Of a stretch of 64,000 nt of DNA, positions 8,317-17,383 are shown in pieces. Under the pieces are notes generated by a model. That model did not search any database, had not been told where the DNA came from, and worked only from the letters and a program-made list of their open reading frames with translations. The DNA is from Pseudescherichia sp031979925 (GTDB lineage Bacteria > Pseudomonadota > Gammaproteobacteria > Enterobacterales > Enterobacteriaceae): NCBI RefSeq assembly GCF_031979925.1, contig NZ_DALZFB010000004.1, positions 1 through 64,000 of the forward strand, in the 5' to 3' direction. Each line of letters begins with the position of its first letter. The first letter of the stretch is position 1. The position numbers and the translations under genes are program-made.

Positions 8317-10185
8317 TTAAATTTCTACCTGGGTACCTAGCTCAATCACCCGGTTGGGTGGGATCTCGAACTGATCCGGAGCGCGCAGGGCGTTACGCTG
8401 CAGCACCAGATAGAGCTTGCCGCGCAGGCGCAGATACCATGGACGTTTGCCCACGATCAGCGACTCGTGAGACATAAAGAACGAGGTCTCCATCATGCGA
8501 CAGCTCAGCCCCTCCAGTCCGCAGCGGTGGAAGACCTCCTCCACGTTCGGCGTCTCGCGCCAGCCGTAGCTGGCTACCACGCGCCAGAAGGTTGGCGAAA
8601 GCTGCTCGATCTGTACCCGGCGGACGTTATGCACATAGGGCGCGTCCTCCGTGCGCAGGGTCAGCAGGATCACCCGCTCGTGCAGGACCTTGTTGTGCTT
8701 AAGGTTGTGCAGCATCGCGAACGGAATCACGTTCAGCGCCCGCGACATATAGACTGCCGTGCCCGGCACCCGCACCGGCGGGGATTTCTCCAGTGAGGCG
8801 ATCATTGCCTCCAGAGAGTTACCGTGCTCGTGCATACGCCGCAGCAGGCGGAAGCGCTCGCTTTTCCACGTCGTCATAATCAGGAACATCACGATGCCAA
8901 GGCTCAGCGGCAGCCAGCCGCCGGAGAGCAGCTTGTCGAGGTTCGCCGAGAAGAGCGGAATGTCGATGCAGAGGAACGCCACCAGAATCAGCGCTACGAA
9001 GAACTTATTCCAGTGCCAATTTTTGAGCGCTACGGTGGTGGAGAGAATAGAGGTCAGCACCATGGTGCCGGTCACCGCGATCCCGTACGCCGCCGCCAGG
9101 TTGCTTGAACGCTCAAAGCTGACGATCACAATCACCACGGCAAAGTAGAGCAGCCAGTTAACAAAGGGAATGTAGATCTGGCCAGACTCCATCTCCGAGG
9201 TGTGAATAATGCGCATCGGCGAGAGGTAGCCCAGACGCACCGCCTGCCGGGTAAGCGAGAAGACGCCGGAGATCACCGCCTGGGAGGCGATAACCGTTGC
9301 CAGGGTGGCGAGAAGCAGCATTGGGATCAGCGCCCACTCCGGAGCCAGCAGGAAGAACGGGTTCTTGATCGCCTCCGGATTTTTCAGCAGCAGCGCGCCC
9401 TGGCCGAAATAGTTCAGCGCCAGCGACGGCAGCACCAGGCTGAACCACGCCAGACGGATCGGCAGTTTACCGAAGTGGCCCATGTCGGCATACAGCGCCT
9501 CTACGCCGGTGATCGACAGCACCACCGCGCCCAGCGCCACAAACGACACGGTTTTATACTCGAGGAAGAAGTGCACCGCCCACATTGGGTTCAGCGCCTG
9601 CAACACTTCAGGGTTAGAGATAATCCCACGCAGGCCCAGCACCGCCAGGATGATAAACCACGCCAGCATAATCGGCGCAAACAGCTTGCCCACCAGCCCG
9701 GTACCGTGCTTCTGGATCATAAACAGCAGCGTCAGCACCACGATCGCCAGCGGGACGACCCAGCTATCCAGCGAGGGGGCGATAATCTCCAGCCCTTCGA
9801 TCGCCGACATCACCGAGATTGCAGGCGTGATCACCACTTCACCATAGAAGAAGCTGCCGCCAATCAACCCCATGATCACCAGCACCGAGGTCATTCGCGC
9901 CGAGGTGTTACGTCCCGCCAGCGACATCAGGGTTAAAATCCCCCCTTCCCCGGCGTTATCGGCGCGCATAACAAATGTCAGGTACTTAATAGAGACAACG
10001 AAAACCAGCAGCCAGAAGATGAGTGACAGAAAGCCAAACACCGCGTCACGTTCGACGCCAAAACCAAACTGACCGGACAAACATTCACGAAGAGTATAAA
10101 GCGGGCTGGTCCCGATATCACCGTAGACAACCCCAATGGCTGCGAGGGTAACCGCAGACAATGATTGCTTATTATCAGTGCTCAT
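8317..10185 (-). CDS. kup: low-affinity potassium transporter Kup
   Basis: 622 residues, exactly the E. coli length. It is a KUP/HAK/KT family inner-membrane K+:H+ symporter with about 12 hydrophobic segments in the first 430 residues and a soluble cytoplasmic tail. The N-terminal 'VYGDIGTSPLYTLRE' is the family signature. Its own promoter lies in the 217-bp gap shared with divergent ravA; an inverted repeat in that gap would sit in the kup leader. Confidence 0.97.
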   Translation of the reverse strand: MSTDNKQSLSAVTLAAIGVVYGDIGTSPLYTLRECLSGQFGFGVERDAVFGFLSLIFWLLVFVVSIKYLTFVMRADNAGEGGILTLMSLAGRNTSARMTSVLVIMGLIGGSFFYGEVVITPAISVMSAIEGLEIIAPSLDSWVVPLAIVVLTLLFMIQKHGTGLVGKLFAPIMLAWFIILAVLGLRGIISNPEVLQALNPMWAVHFFLEYKTVSFVALGAVVLSITGVEALYADMGHFGKLPIRLAWFSLVLPSLALNYFGQGALLLKNPEAIKNPFFLLAPEWALIPMLLLATLATVIASQAVISGVFSLTRQAVRLGYLSPMRIIHTSEMESGQIYIPFVNWLLYFAVVIVIVSFERSSNLAAAYGIAVTGTMVLTSILSTTVALKNWHWNKFFVALILVAFLCIDIPLFSANLDKLLSGGWLPLSLGIVMFLIMTTWKSERFRLLRRMHEHGNSLEAMIASLEKSPPVRVPGTAVYMSRALNVIPFAMLHNLKHNKVLHERVILLTLRTEDAPYVHNVRRVQIEQLSPTFWRVVASYGWRETPNVEEVFHRCGLEGLSCRMMETSFFMSHESLIVGKRPWYLRLRGKLYLVLQRNALRAPDQFEIPPNRVIELGTQVEI

Positions 10186-10212
10186 AGACTAATCTTTTGT
10201 ATGGATGACAAG

Positions 10213-10247
10213 TGTGCGCTTCGTCCCTTGGCCCACAAAAGCGCACA
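10213..10247 (-). promoter_or_regulatory. inverted repeat in the kup leader or kup-ravA divergent region
   Basis: The perfect 9-bp arms TGTGCGCTT (10213-10221) and AAGCGCACA (10239-10247) are separated by 17 bases. On the minus strand this could fold as a hairpin in the kup 5' leader or act as an operator. A possible ravA -10 (TATACT, 10353-10358) lies to the right. Confidence 0.5.
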
Positions 10248-10402
10248 GTATGCATGATTCTTCAATAAATCGAAGCCCTAAATGCGACCGGGTTATTCTG
10301 GCGCAAAGAAACGAAGGCATTATTCCGTCTATTACAAGCCCTTGTTGAAACGTATACTCACTTTTGTCCACCGATACAGCGGCGAAAGGATGCAGAACAA
10401 TT

Positions 10403-11896
10403 ATGGCTCACTCACATTTATTAGCAGAAAGAATTTCCCGTCTCAGCAGCGCGCTGGAAAAAGGCCTGTATGAGCGTAGCCACGCTATCCGCCTGTGCCT
10501 GCTGGCCGCGCTAAGCGGGGAGAGCGTATTTCTTCTTGGCCCGCCCGGTATTGCAAAAAGCCTTATCGCCCGCCGACTAAAGTTTGCCTTTCAGCACGCT
10601 CGTGCCTTTGAATACCTGATGACCCGCTTTTCCACGCCGGAAGAGGTTTTCGGCCCGCTGTCGATTCAGGCATTGAAAGATGAAGGGCGCTACGAGCGCC
10701 TGACCGCCGGTTATCTCCCGGAGGCGGAGATCGTCTTCCTGGATGAAATATGGAAAGCCGGTCCCGCTATCCTGAACACCCTGCTGACGGCTATTAACGA
10801 ACGTCGGTTCCGCAACGGGGCCAGCGAAGAGAAGATCCCGATGCGCCTGCTGGTGGCGGCTTCTAATGAGCTACCGGAAGCCGACAGCAGCCTGGAGGCG
10901 CTTTATGACCGTATGCTGATCCGTCTCTGGCTGGATAAGGTACAGGAGAAGGGAAACTTCCGCGCCATGCTGGTCAGCCAGCAGGATGAGAACGACAACC
11001 CGGTTCCGGCCTCGCTACAGGTGACCGACGAAGAGTATCTGCAGTGGCAGCAGGAGATAGGGCACATCACCCTGCCCGACGCGGTATTTGAGCTGATCTT
11101 TATGCTGCGCCAGCAGCTGGATAATCTTCCCAGCGCGCCCTACGTCTCTGACCGGCGCTGGAAAAAGGCCATTCGCCTGCTGCAGGCCAGCGCCTTTTTC
11201 TGCGGGCGCGATGCGGTATCACCCATCGATCTGATCCTGCTAAAAGATTGCCTGTGGCATGACGCCGAGAGCCGGGAGCTGCTTATCCAGCAGGTCGACA
11301 TATTGATGACCGGACACGCCTGGCAGCAGCAGGCCATGCTGGTTCAACTGGGGGCCATTGCCCAGCGCCGTATCCAGCTTCAGCAGCAGCAGAGCGATAA
11401 AACCGCCCTCAAAGTGCAGCGTCAGAGCGGTATGTTCAGCCGTCGTCCGCACTATGAGCTGCCCCCTGACATCAGCGACGATACCCTTACTCTGCTGCTC
11501 CAGCAGCCGCTCAAGCTGCACGATATGCAGGTGGTGCACATCACCCTTGAACGCGCCCCGCTGGAGCAGTGGCTAATAAAGGGCGGAGAGATCCGCGGCA
11601 AGCTCAACGGGATTGGCTTTGCTCAGGTGCTTAATCTGGAGGTGGATGCCACCCTGCACCTGATCGTTCGCGATGTCAGCCTGCAGGCCTCCCGGCTGGC
11701 GCTACCCGGCACCTCTCAGGAGAGCGTGCCGGAAGAGATCAGGCAGCAGCTCGAGGCGCTGGATAATACGTGGCACCAGCAGCACACCCGCTTCAGCGAA
11801 CAGCAGAAGTGTCTGTTTATACACAGCGACTGGTTAGGGCGCATTGAAGCCAGCCTGCAGGACGTCGGGGCGCAGATCAAACAGGCCCGGCAATGA
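10403..11896 (+). CDS. ravA: MoxR-family AAA+ ATPase RavA
   Basis: 497 residues from the ATG at 10403 ('MAHSHLLAERISRLSSALEK'), matching E. coli RavA. It is a hexameric AAA+ ATPase: Walker A 'GPPGIAKS' near residue 47, Walker B 'IVFLDEI' near 110. A C-terminal triple-helical and LARA-like part binds LdcI in E. coli. It works with ViaA, whose start overlaps its stop, and is linked to acid and stringent response and to respiratory-complex maturation. An in-frame upstream extension lacks family similarity and was excluded. Confidence 0.96.
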   Translation: MAHSHLLAERISRLSSALEKGLYERSHAIRLCLLAALSGESVFLLGPPGIAKSLIARRLKFAFQHARAFEYLMTRFSTPEEVFGPLSIQALKDEGRYERLTAGYLPEAEIVFLDEIWKAGPAILNTLLTAINERRFRNGASEEKIPMRLLVAASNELPEADSSLEALYDRMLIRLWLDKVQEKGNFRAMLVSQQDENDNPVPASLQVTDEEYLQWQQEIGHITLPDAVFELIFMLRQQLDNLPSAPYVSDRRWKKAIRLLQASAFFCGRDAVSPIDLILLKDCLWHDAESRELLIQQVDILMTGHAWQQQAMLVQLGAIAQRRIQLQQQQSDKTALKVQRQSGMFSRRPHYELPPDISDDTLTLLLQQPLKLHDMQVVHITLERAPLEQWLIKGGEIRGKLNGIGFAQVLNLEVDATLHLIVRDVSLQASRLALPGTSQESVPEEIRQQLEALDNTWHQQHTRFSEQQKCLFIHSDWLGRIEASLQDVGAQIKQARQ

Positions 11897-13344
11897 TCAC
11901 CCTCGACACGCTGAACGTGATGCTGGCGGTGGGCGAAGAGGGGCTGATTGAGGAGCTGATCGTCGCCCTGCTGGCCTCGCCGCAGCTGGCAGTGTTCTTT
12001 GAAAAGTTTCCCCGGCTCAGGCGCGCCATTACCGATGACGTACCCCGCTGGCGAGAGGCGCTAAGAAGCCGGCTAAAGGAGACACCGGTCCCGCCGGAGC
12101 TTACCGAAGAGTTTCTCTGCTATCAGCAGGCCCAGCTGCTGGCGACGCCGCAGTTTATTGTTCAGCTTCCACAGATCCTCACCCTGCTGGCGAAGGTGCA
12201 CTCGCCCTATGCCGAACAGGCCAGCCAGCTGATCGCCGATAACCCTGACCTTACCCCCGCGCTGCATACCCTCTTTTTACAGCGCTGGCGACTAAGCCTG
12301 GTGGTGCAGGCGACGACGCTCAACCAGCAGCTGCTGGAGGAGGAGCGCGAGCAGCTCTTAAGCGAGGTTCAGGATCGCATGAAGCTGAGCGGTCAGCTTG
12401 AGTCGGTGCTGATCGAAAATGAAAACGCCGCCGGACGGCTGTGGGACATGAGCGCCGGGCAGCTGAAACGCGGTGACTATCAGCTTATCGTTCGCTACGG
12501 TGACTTTCTTGCCGAGCAGCCGGAGCTGAAACAGCTGGCCGAACAGCTTGGCCGCTCCCGGGAGGCAAAGTCGGTACCGAAAAAAGATTCGCCGATGGAG
12601 ACCTTCCGCACGCTGGTGCGCGAGCCTGCTTCGGTGCCGGAGCAGGTAGATGGCCTCCAACAGAGCGATGATATTCTGCGCCTGCTGCCGCCCGAGCTGG
12701 CTACCCTGGGCATTACCGAGCTGGAATATGAGTTCTACCGTCGGCTGGTGGAGAAGCAGCTTCTCACCTACCGCCTGCACGGTGAAGCCTGGCGGGAGAA
12801 GGTCACCCAGCGCCCGGTGGTGCATCAGAGCGTCGATGAGCAGCCACGCGGACCATTTATTATCTGTGTCGATACCTCAGGCTCAATGGGCGGTTTTAAC
12901 GAGCAGTGTGCGAAGGCGTTCTGTCTGGCGCTAATGCGCGTGGCGCTGGCGGATAACCGCCGCTGCTATATCATGCTGTTTTCCAGCGAGGTGGTACGCT
13001 ATGAGCTGTCGGGATCGCAGGGGTTAGAGGAGGCGATCCGCTTTTTAAGCCAGCGTTTTCGCGGCGGTACCGATCTCGCCAGCTGCTTTCGCGCCGTGAT
13101 TGAGCGGATGCAGGGCGGCGAGTGGGCGGATGCCGATGCGGTGGTAATCTCAGACTTTATCGCCCAGCGCTTGCCTGACGAGGTAGTCAATCAGATCAAA
13201 ACGCTACAGCAGGTGCATCAGCACCGTTTTCATGCGGTGGCAATGTCCGCTCACGGCAAGCCGGGGATCATGCGTATTTTCGATCATATCTGGCGCTTTG
13301 ATACCGGCATGCGCAGCCGCCTGCTGCGTCGCTGGAAGCGTTAA
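11893..13344 (+). CDS. viaA: VWA-domain partner of RavA, ViaA
   Basis: 483 residues. It has a helical N-terminal region and a C-terminal von Willebrand factor A domain with the MIDAS motif 'DTSGSMGG' (near residue 325) and the downstream 'GGTDL' metal-coordinating Thr. It stimulates RavA ATPase in E. coli. It overlaps ravA by 4 bp (ATGA). The next gene downstream is asnC after only 37 bp; in E. coli asnA lies in between. Confidence 0.96.
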   Translation: MITLDTLNVMLAVGEEGLIEELIVALLASPQLAVFFEKFPRLRRAITDDVPRWREALRSRLKETPVPPELTEEFLCYQQAQLLATPQFIVQLPQILTLLAKVHSPYAEQASQLIADNPDLTPALHTLFLQRWRLSLVVQATTLNQQLLEEEREQLLSEVQDRMKLSGQLESVLIENENAAGRLWDMSAGQLKRGDYQLIVRYGDFLAEQPELKQLAEQLGRSREAKSVPKKDSPMETFRTLVREPASVPEQVDGLQQSDDILRLLPPELATLGITELEYEFYRRLVEKQLLTYRLHGEAWREKVTQRPVVHQSVDEQPRGPFIICVDTSGSMGGFNEQCAKAFCLALMRVALADNRRCYIMLFSSEVVRYELSGSQGLEEAIRFLSQRFRGGTDLASCFRAVIERMQGGEWADADAVVISDFIAQRLPDEVVNQIKTLQQVHQHRFHAVAMSAHGKPGIMRIFDHIWRFDTGMRSRLLRRWKR

Positions 13345-13381
13345 TCTCAACTTAATACAGAACTATAACGGCTAAAAAATT

Positions 13382-13840
13382 ATGGAAAGTTACCAGATCG
13401 ACAACCTCGACCGGGGCATTCTGGAGGCGCTGATGGCCAATGCCCGCACGGCCTATGCCGAACTGGCGAAGCAGTTTGGCGTTAGCCCTGGGACCATCCA
13501 CGTCCGGGTAGAGAAGATGAAACAGGCGGGCATTATCACCGGCGCGCGCATTGACGTTAGCCCGAAACAGCTCGGCTATGACGTCTGCTGCTTTATCGGC
13601 ATCATTCTGAAGAGCGCTAAGGACTATCCGTCGGCGCTGGCGAAGCTCGAGAGTCTGGAAGAGGTCACCGAGGCCTACTACACCACCGGTCACTACAGCA
13701 TCTTTATTAAGGTGATGTGCCGCTCGATCGACGCCCTGCAACAGGTACTTATCAACAAGATCCAAACAATCGATGAGATCCAGTCCACCGAGACGCTGAT
13801 CTCCCTGCAGAACCCGATCATGCGCACCATCCGCCCCTAA
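13382..13840 (+). CDS. asnC: AsnC, Lrp/AsnC-family asparagine-responsive regulator
   Basis: 152 residues, nearly identical to E. coli AsnC. An N-terminal helix-turn-helix ('YAELAKQFGVSPGTIHVRVE', about residues 24-43) precedes a C-terminal RAM/ACT-like ligand domain. In E. coli it activates asnA and represses mnmG. Here asnA is absent and only 37 bp separate asnC from viaA. A TATAAC at 13362-13367 is a possible -10, but no clear Shine-Dalgarno is seen, so read-through from ravA-viaA is plausible. Confidence 0.96.
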   Translation: MESYQIDNLDRGILEALMANARTAYAELAKQFGVSPGTIHVRVEKMKQAGIITGARIDVSPKQLGYDVCCFIGIILKSAKDYPSALAKLESLEEVTEAYYTTGHYSIFIKVMCRSIDALQQVLINKIQTIDEIQSTETLISLQNPIMRTIRP

Positions 13841-13861
13841 GCGGGCAAAACAATCACCACA

Positions 13862-13870
13862 TTTTCCACA
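13862..13870. promoter_or_regulatory. DnaA-box-like site upstream of mioC
   Basis: TTTTCCACA differs by one base from the DnaA consensus TTATCCACA and lies 61 bp before the mioC start. DnaA repression of the mioC promoter is established in E. coli. Confidence 0.6.
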
Positions 13871-13930
13871 GGTAGATCCCAGCTCATTCACAGCGTACAA
13901 TACCGCTCTTATTCATCGGAGCGGATCATC

Positions 13931-14380
13931 ATGGCAGACATTACTCTCATCAGTGGAAGTACGCTGGGCGGCGCGGAATACGTTGCAGAACATCTGGCTG
14001 AGAAGCTGGAAGATGCTGGCTTCTCTACCAGCACGCTGCATGGCCCCCTGCTTGAGGATCTCCCCACCGATGGCGTATGGCTGCTGATCTCCTCCACCCA
14101 TGGCGCGGGGGATCTGCCTGACAACATCCTGCCTTTATATGAAGAGTTGCAGGAGCAGCAGCCGGATCTCTCCCAGGTTCGCTTTGGCGCGGTGGGTCTC
14201 GGTAGCCGTGAGTACGATACCTTCTGTGGCGCTATCGAGAAGCTGGAAGAGGTATTGAAAGGCTGCCAGGCAAAACAGATCGGCGAAACGCTAAGGATCA
14301 ACGTCCTCGAACATGAGATTCCGGAGGATCCGGCCGAAATTTGGCTGGGATCGTGGATCAATTTACTGAAAGAAGTGTAA
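13931..14380 (+). CDS. mioC: flavodoxin-like FMN protein MioC
   Basis: 149 residues (147 in E. coli). Flavodoxin fold with an FMN phosphate loop 'SGSTLGGAEYVAE' at the N-terminus and 'STHGAGDLPDN' for the second flavin loop. It supports biotin synthase in vitro in E. coli. Transcription from mioC runs into oriC, as in E. coli. A degenerate DnaA box is present in its promoter region. Confidence 0.96.
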   Translation: MADITLISGSTLGGAEYVAEHLAEKLEDAGFSTSTLHGPLLEDLPTDGVWLLISSTHGAGDLPDNILPLYEELQEQQPDLSQVRFGAVGLGSREYDTFCGAIEKLEEVLKGCQAKQIGETLRINVLEHEIPEDPAEIWLGSWINLLKEV

Positions 14381-14381
14381 A

Positions 14382-14660
14382 GATCGTGCGATCAGCTGTG
14401 GGTAACTCTGGTTAAAAGCGTTGATCAACCGGTAGTTATCCACGGTATAAGGTTTGTTTAAAGTTTCACCTGTGTATAACCCGCCTTTTTGATCCCAGCT
14501 TATACGGTGTGGGATCACCGATCTTTCACAGCAAACGATCCTTAATAACACGTTGATCTTCATAAGAGGATCCGCCTTATCCACAGGGCATGGCGATCCT
14601 AATAAGAGATCATAATAAAACAGATCTTAAATAAAAAAGATCTTCTTTTTAATAGTCAGG
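14382..14660. other. chromosomal replication origin oriC
   Basis: The origin lies between mioC and mnmG. Three 13-mers of the unwinding element end in GATC on this strand (14599-14611, 14614-14626, 14630-14642) next to AT-rich DNA. DnaA boxes: R1 TTATCCACA (14577-14585, perfect), R3-like TTATACGGT (14500-14508), R5M TGTGTATAA (14471-14479), R2 TTATCCACG (14436-14444) and R4 TGTGGGTAA (14397-14405, one mismatch). I count about 14 GATC sites, as expected for Dam/SeqA control. Order and spacing match E. coli oriC in inverted orientation. Confidence 0.97.
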
Positions 14661-14753
14661 ATCCCGGCACTTTCTCGATGGGCTAAAGTTGAGTAGAATC
14701 CACCGCCCGGACCCCAATCCACTTTCTAACCGCTCTACGCGAGGCAAATCACC

Positions 14754-16643
14754 ATGTTTTATCAGGATCCTTTTGACGTCATCATCATTGGCGGGGGTCA
14801 TGCAGGTACCGAGGCTGCAATGGCCGCTGCACGTATGGGTCAGCAGACCCTCCTTCTGACACACAATATCGACACGCTGGGGCAGATGTCCTGCAACCCG
14901 GCGATCGGTGGTATTGGGAAAGGACACCTGGTAAAAGAAGTGGACGCGCTGGGCGGGCTGATGGGTACCGCGATCGACCATGCCGGTATTCAGTTTAGGA
15001 TACTAAACGCGAGCAAAGGCCCCGCTGTACGAGCGACTCGCGCTCAGGCGGATCGCGTGCTCTATCGCCAGGCGGTACGCACCGCGCTGGAAAACCAGCC
15101 AAACCTGATGATCTTCCAGCAGGCGGTCGAGGATCTGATCGTCGAAAACGATCGCGTTGTCGGTGCGGTGACCCAGATGGGTCTCAGATTCCGCGCGAAG
15201 TCGGTGGTGCTGACGGTCGGTACCTTCCTCGACGGCAAAATTCACATCGGGCTGGATAACTACAGCGGCGGCCGGGCGGGCGATCCGCCGTCCATTTCAC
15301 TCTCGCGCCGTCTGCGTGAACTGCCGCTGCGCGTAAACCGCCTGAAAACTGGTACTCCGCCGCGTATTGACGCCCGGACTATCGACTTCAGCGTTCTTGC
15401 CCAGCAGCATGGCGATAACCCGCTGCCGGTCTTCTCGTTCATGGGTAGCGTTGACCAGCATCCGCGCCAGGTGCCGTGCTACATCACCTACACCAATGAG
15501 AAAACCCATGACGTGATCCGTAATAACCTCGATCGCAGCCCGATGTACGCCGGGGTGATCGAAGGGATCGGGCCACGCTACTGCCCATCGATCGAAGACA
15601 AAGTAATGCGCTTTGCCGATCGTAACCAGCACCAGATCTTCCTTGAGCCGGAAGGGCTGACCTCAAACGAAATCTATCCGAATGGCATCTCCACCAGCCT
15701 GCCGTTTGACGTACAGATGCAGATTGTCCGCTCTATGCAAGGGATGGAGAACGCAAAAATTGTCCGTCCGGGCTATGCCATTGAGTATGACTTCTTCGAT
15801 CCGCGTGACCTGAAGCCGACCCTGGAGAGCAAGTTTATCCAGGGCCTGTTCTTTGCTGGACAGATTAACGGCACTACCGGCTACGAAGAGGCTGCTGCGC
15901 AGGGACTGCTGGCCGGTCTCAACGCCGCCCGCTTCTCTGCCGAGAAAGAGGGCTGGGCGCCGCGTCGCGATCAGGCTTACCTGGGCGTGCTGGTGGACGA
16001 TCTCTGTACCCTTGGCACCAAAGAGCCGTACCGGATGTTTACTTCCCGCGCGGAATACCGTCTGATGCTGCGTGAAGATAACGCCGACCTGCGTCTGACT
16101 GCCGCAGGGCGCGAGCTGGGTCTTGTCGACGATCTGCGCTGGGCGCGTTTCAACGAGAAGCTGGAGCGTATTGAGCGTGAGCGTCAGCGCCTGAAGGATA
16201 TTTGGGTGCACCCGCACTCTGAGCAGGTCGACGAAGTGAACGCTATCCTCAGCGCGCCGCTGTCACGCGAAGCAAACGGTGAGGATCTGCTGCGCCGTCC
16301 AGAGATGACCTACAGCGGTATGGTGAACCTCTCGCCGTTCGCGCCAGGCCTTGACGATCCGCAGGCCGCTGAGCAGGTAGAGATCCAGGTCAAATACGAA
16401 GGCTACATCGCTCGCCAGCAGGATGAGATTGAAAAGCAGCTGCGTAACGAAAGCGCTATTCTGCCAGCGACCCTCGACTACCGTCAGGTAAGCGGCCTCT
16501 CCAACGAGGTGATCGCCAAGCTTAACGATCATAAACCGTCGTCTATTGGCCAGGCGTCGCGTATCTCGGGCATCACCCCGGCGGCCATCTCCATTCTGCT
16601 GGTCTGGCTGAAAAAACAGGGTATGCTGCGCCGCAGCGCCTGA
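14754..16643 (+). CDS. mnmG: tRNA U34 modification enzyme MnmG (GidA)
   Basis: 629 residues, as in E. coli. An FAD-binding protein that with MnmE forms the 5-carboxymethylaminomethyl (or aminomethyl) group on wobble U34 of tRNAs. It has an N-terminal dinucleotide-binding 'GGGHAGTEAAMAAARMG', the GidA signatures 'GGRAGDPPS' and 'GQINGTTGYEEAAAQG', and the conserved Cys in 'MSCNPAIGG'. It starts on the mnmG side of the oriC unwinding region, and its transcription influences origin firing in E. coli. Confidence 0.98.
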   Translation: MFYQDPFDVIIIGGGHAGTEAAMAAARMGQQTLLLTHNIDTLGQMSCNPAIGGIGKGHLVKEVDALGGLMGTAIDHAGIQFRILNASKGPAVRATRAQADRVLYRQAVRTALENQPNLMIFQQAVEDLIVENDRVVGAVTQMGLRFRAKSVVLTVGTFLDGKIHIGLDNYSGGRAGDPPSISLSRRLRELPLRVNRLKTGTPPRIDARTIDFSVLAQQHGDNPLPVFSFMGSVDQHPRQVPCYITYTNEKTHDVIRNNLDRSPMYAGVIEGIGPRYCPSIEDKVMRFADRNQHQIFLEPEGLTSNEIYPNGISTSLPFDVQMQIVRSMQGMENAKIVRPGYAIEYDFFDPRDLKPTLESKFIQGLFFAGQINGTTGYEEAAAQGLLAGLNAARFSAEKEGWAPRRDQAYLGVLVDDLCTLGTKEPYRMFTSRAEYRLMLREDNADLRLTAAGRELGLVDDLRWARFNEKLERIERERQRLKDIWVHPHSEQVDEVNAILSAPLSREANGEDLLRRPEMTYSGMVNLSPFAPGLDDPQAAEQVEIQVKYEGYIARQQDEIEKQLRNESAILPATLDYRQVSGLSNEVIAKLNDHKPSSIGQASRISGITPAAISILLVWLKKQGMLRRSA

Positions 16644-16658
16644 TTTATCATGGCTAAC

Positions 16659-16738
16659 GCCCGGTGGCGCTGCGCTTACCGGGCCTGGCGAACCCATAGC
16701 ATTTGTAGGCCCGGCAAGCGCGAGCGCCGCCGGGCAAA
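16659..16738. repeat. REP pair (BIME-like) between mnmG and rsmG
   Basis: Two palindromic units lie in sequence: 16659-16690 (GCCCGGTGGCGC...ACCGGGC) and 16702-16738 (TAGGCCCGGCAAGCG...CGCCGGGC). REP elements are common in operon spacers of enterobacteria and can stabilise upstream mRNA. Confidence 0.8.
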
Positions 16739-16759
16739 TCATCAAAGACAGGTATCACC

Positions 16760-17383
16760 GTGCTCAACAAACTCTCTCGTCTGCTTAATGACGCAGGCAT
16801 TTCGCTCACCGATCACCAGAAACAGCAGCTGGTGGCCTATGTCGATATGCTCCACAAATGGAACAAAGCGTATAACCTTACCTCGGTACGCGATCCGAAC
16901 GAGATGCTGATTCGCCACATTCTGGACAGCGTGGTGGTTGCGCCTCACCTGACCAGAACGCGCTTTATCGACGTAGGAACGGGGCCGGGGCTGCCGGGCG
17001 TGCCTTTAGCTATCGTTCTGCCTCAGGCGCACTTCACGCTGCTGGACAGCCTTGGCAAACGCATCCGCTTCCTGCGCCAGGTGCAGCATGAGCTGAAGAT
17101 TGACAACATTGCGCCAGTACAGAGCCGCGTAGAAGAGTTCCCGGCCGAGCCGCCGTTCGATGGCGTTATCAGTCGCGCTTTTGCCTCGCTCAATGATATG
17201 GTCAGCTGGTGTCATCACCTGCCGGCAGGGGAGGGGCGTTTCTATGCTCTGAAGGGCCAGCTGCCTGACGATGAAATTGCTCAGCTGCCAGCTGAATTCA
17301 GCGTGGAGTCGGTAGTAAAACTTCGTGTTCCACAGTTGGAAGGGGAGCGACATTTAGTGATCGTTAAGGCAAACGCACTTTAA
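16760..17383 (+). CDS. rsmG: 16S rRNA (G527) N7-methyltransferase RsmG (GidB)
   Basis: 207 residues with a GTG start at 16760, the same length and start type as E. coli. Rossmann-fold SAM-dependent methyltransferase with SAM loop 'DVGTGPGLPG' and 'SRAFASLNDM'. It methylates G527 of 16S rRNA; loss gives low-level streptomycin resistance in E. coli. It is the second gene of the mnmG unit, 116 bp downstream with REP elements between. Confidence 0.97.
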   Translation: MLNKLSRLLNDAGISLTDHQKQQLVAYVDMLHKWNKAYNLTSVRDPNEMLIRHILDSVVVAPHLTRTRFIDVGTGPGLPGVPLAIVLPQAHFTLLDSLGKRIRFLRQVQHELKIDNIAPVQSRVEEFPAEPPFDGVISRAFASLNDMVSWCHHLPAGEGRFYALKGQLPDDEIAQLPAEFSVESVVKLRVPQLEGERHLVIVKANAL

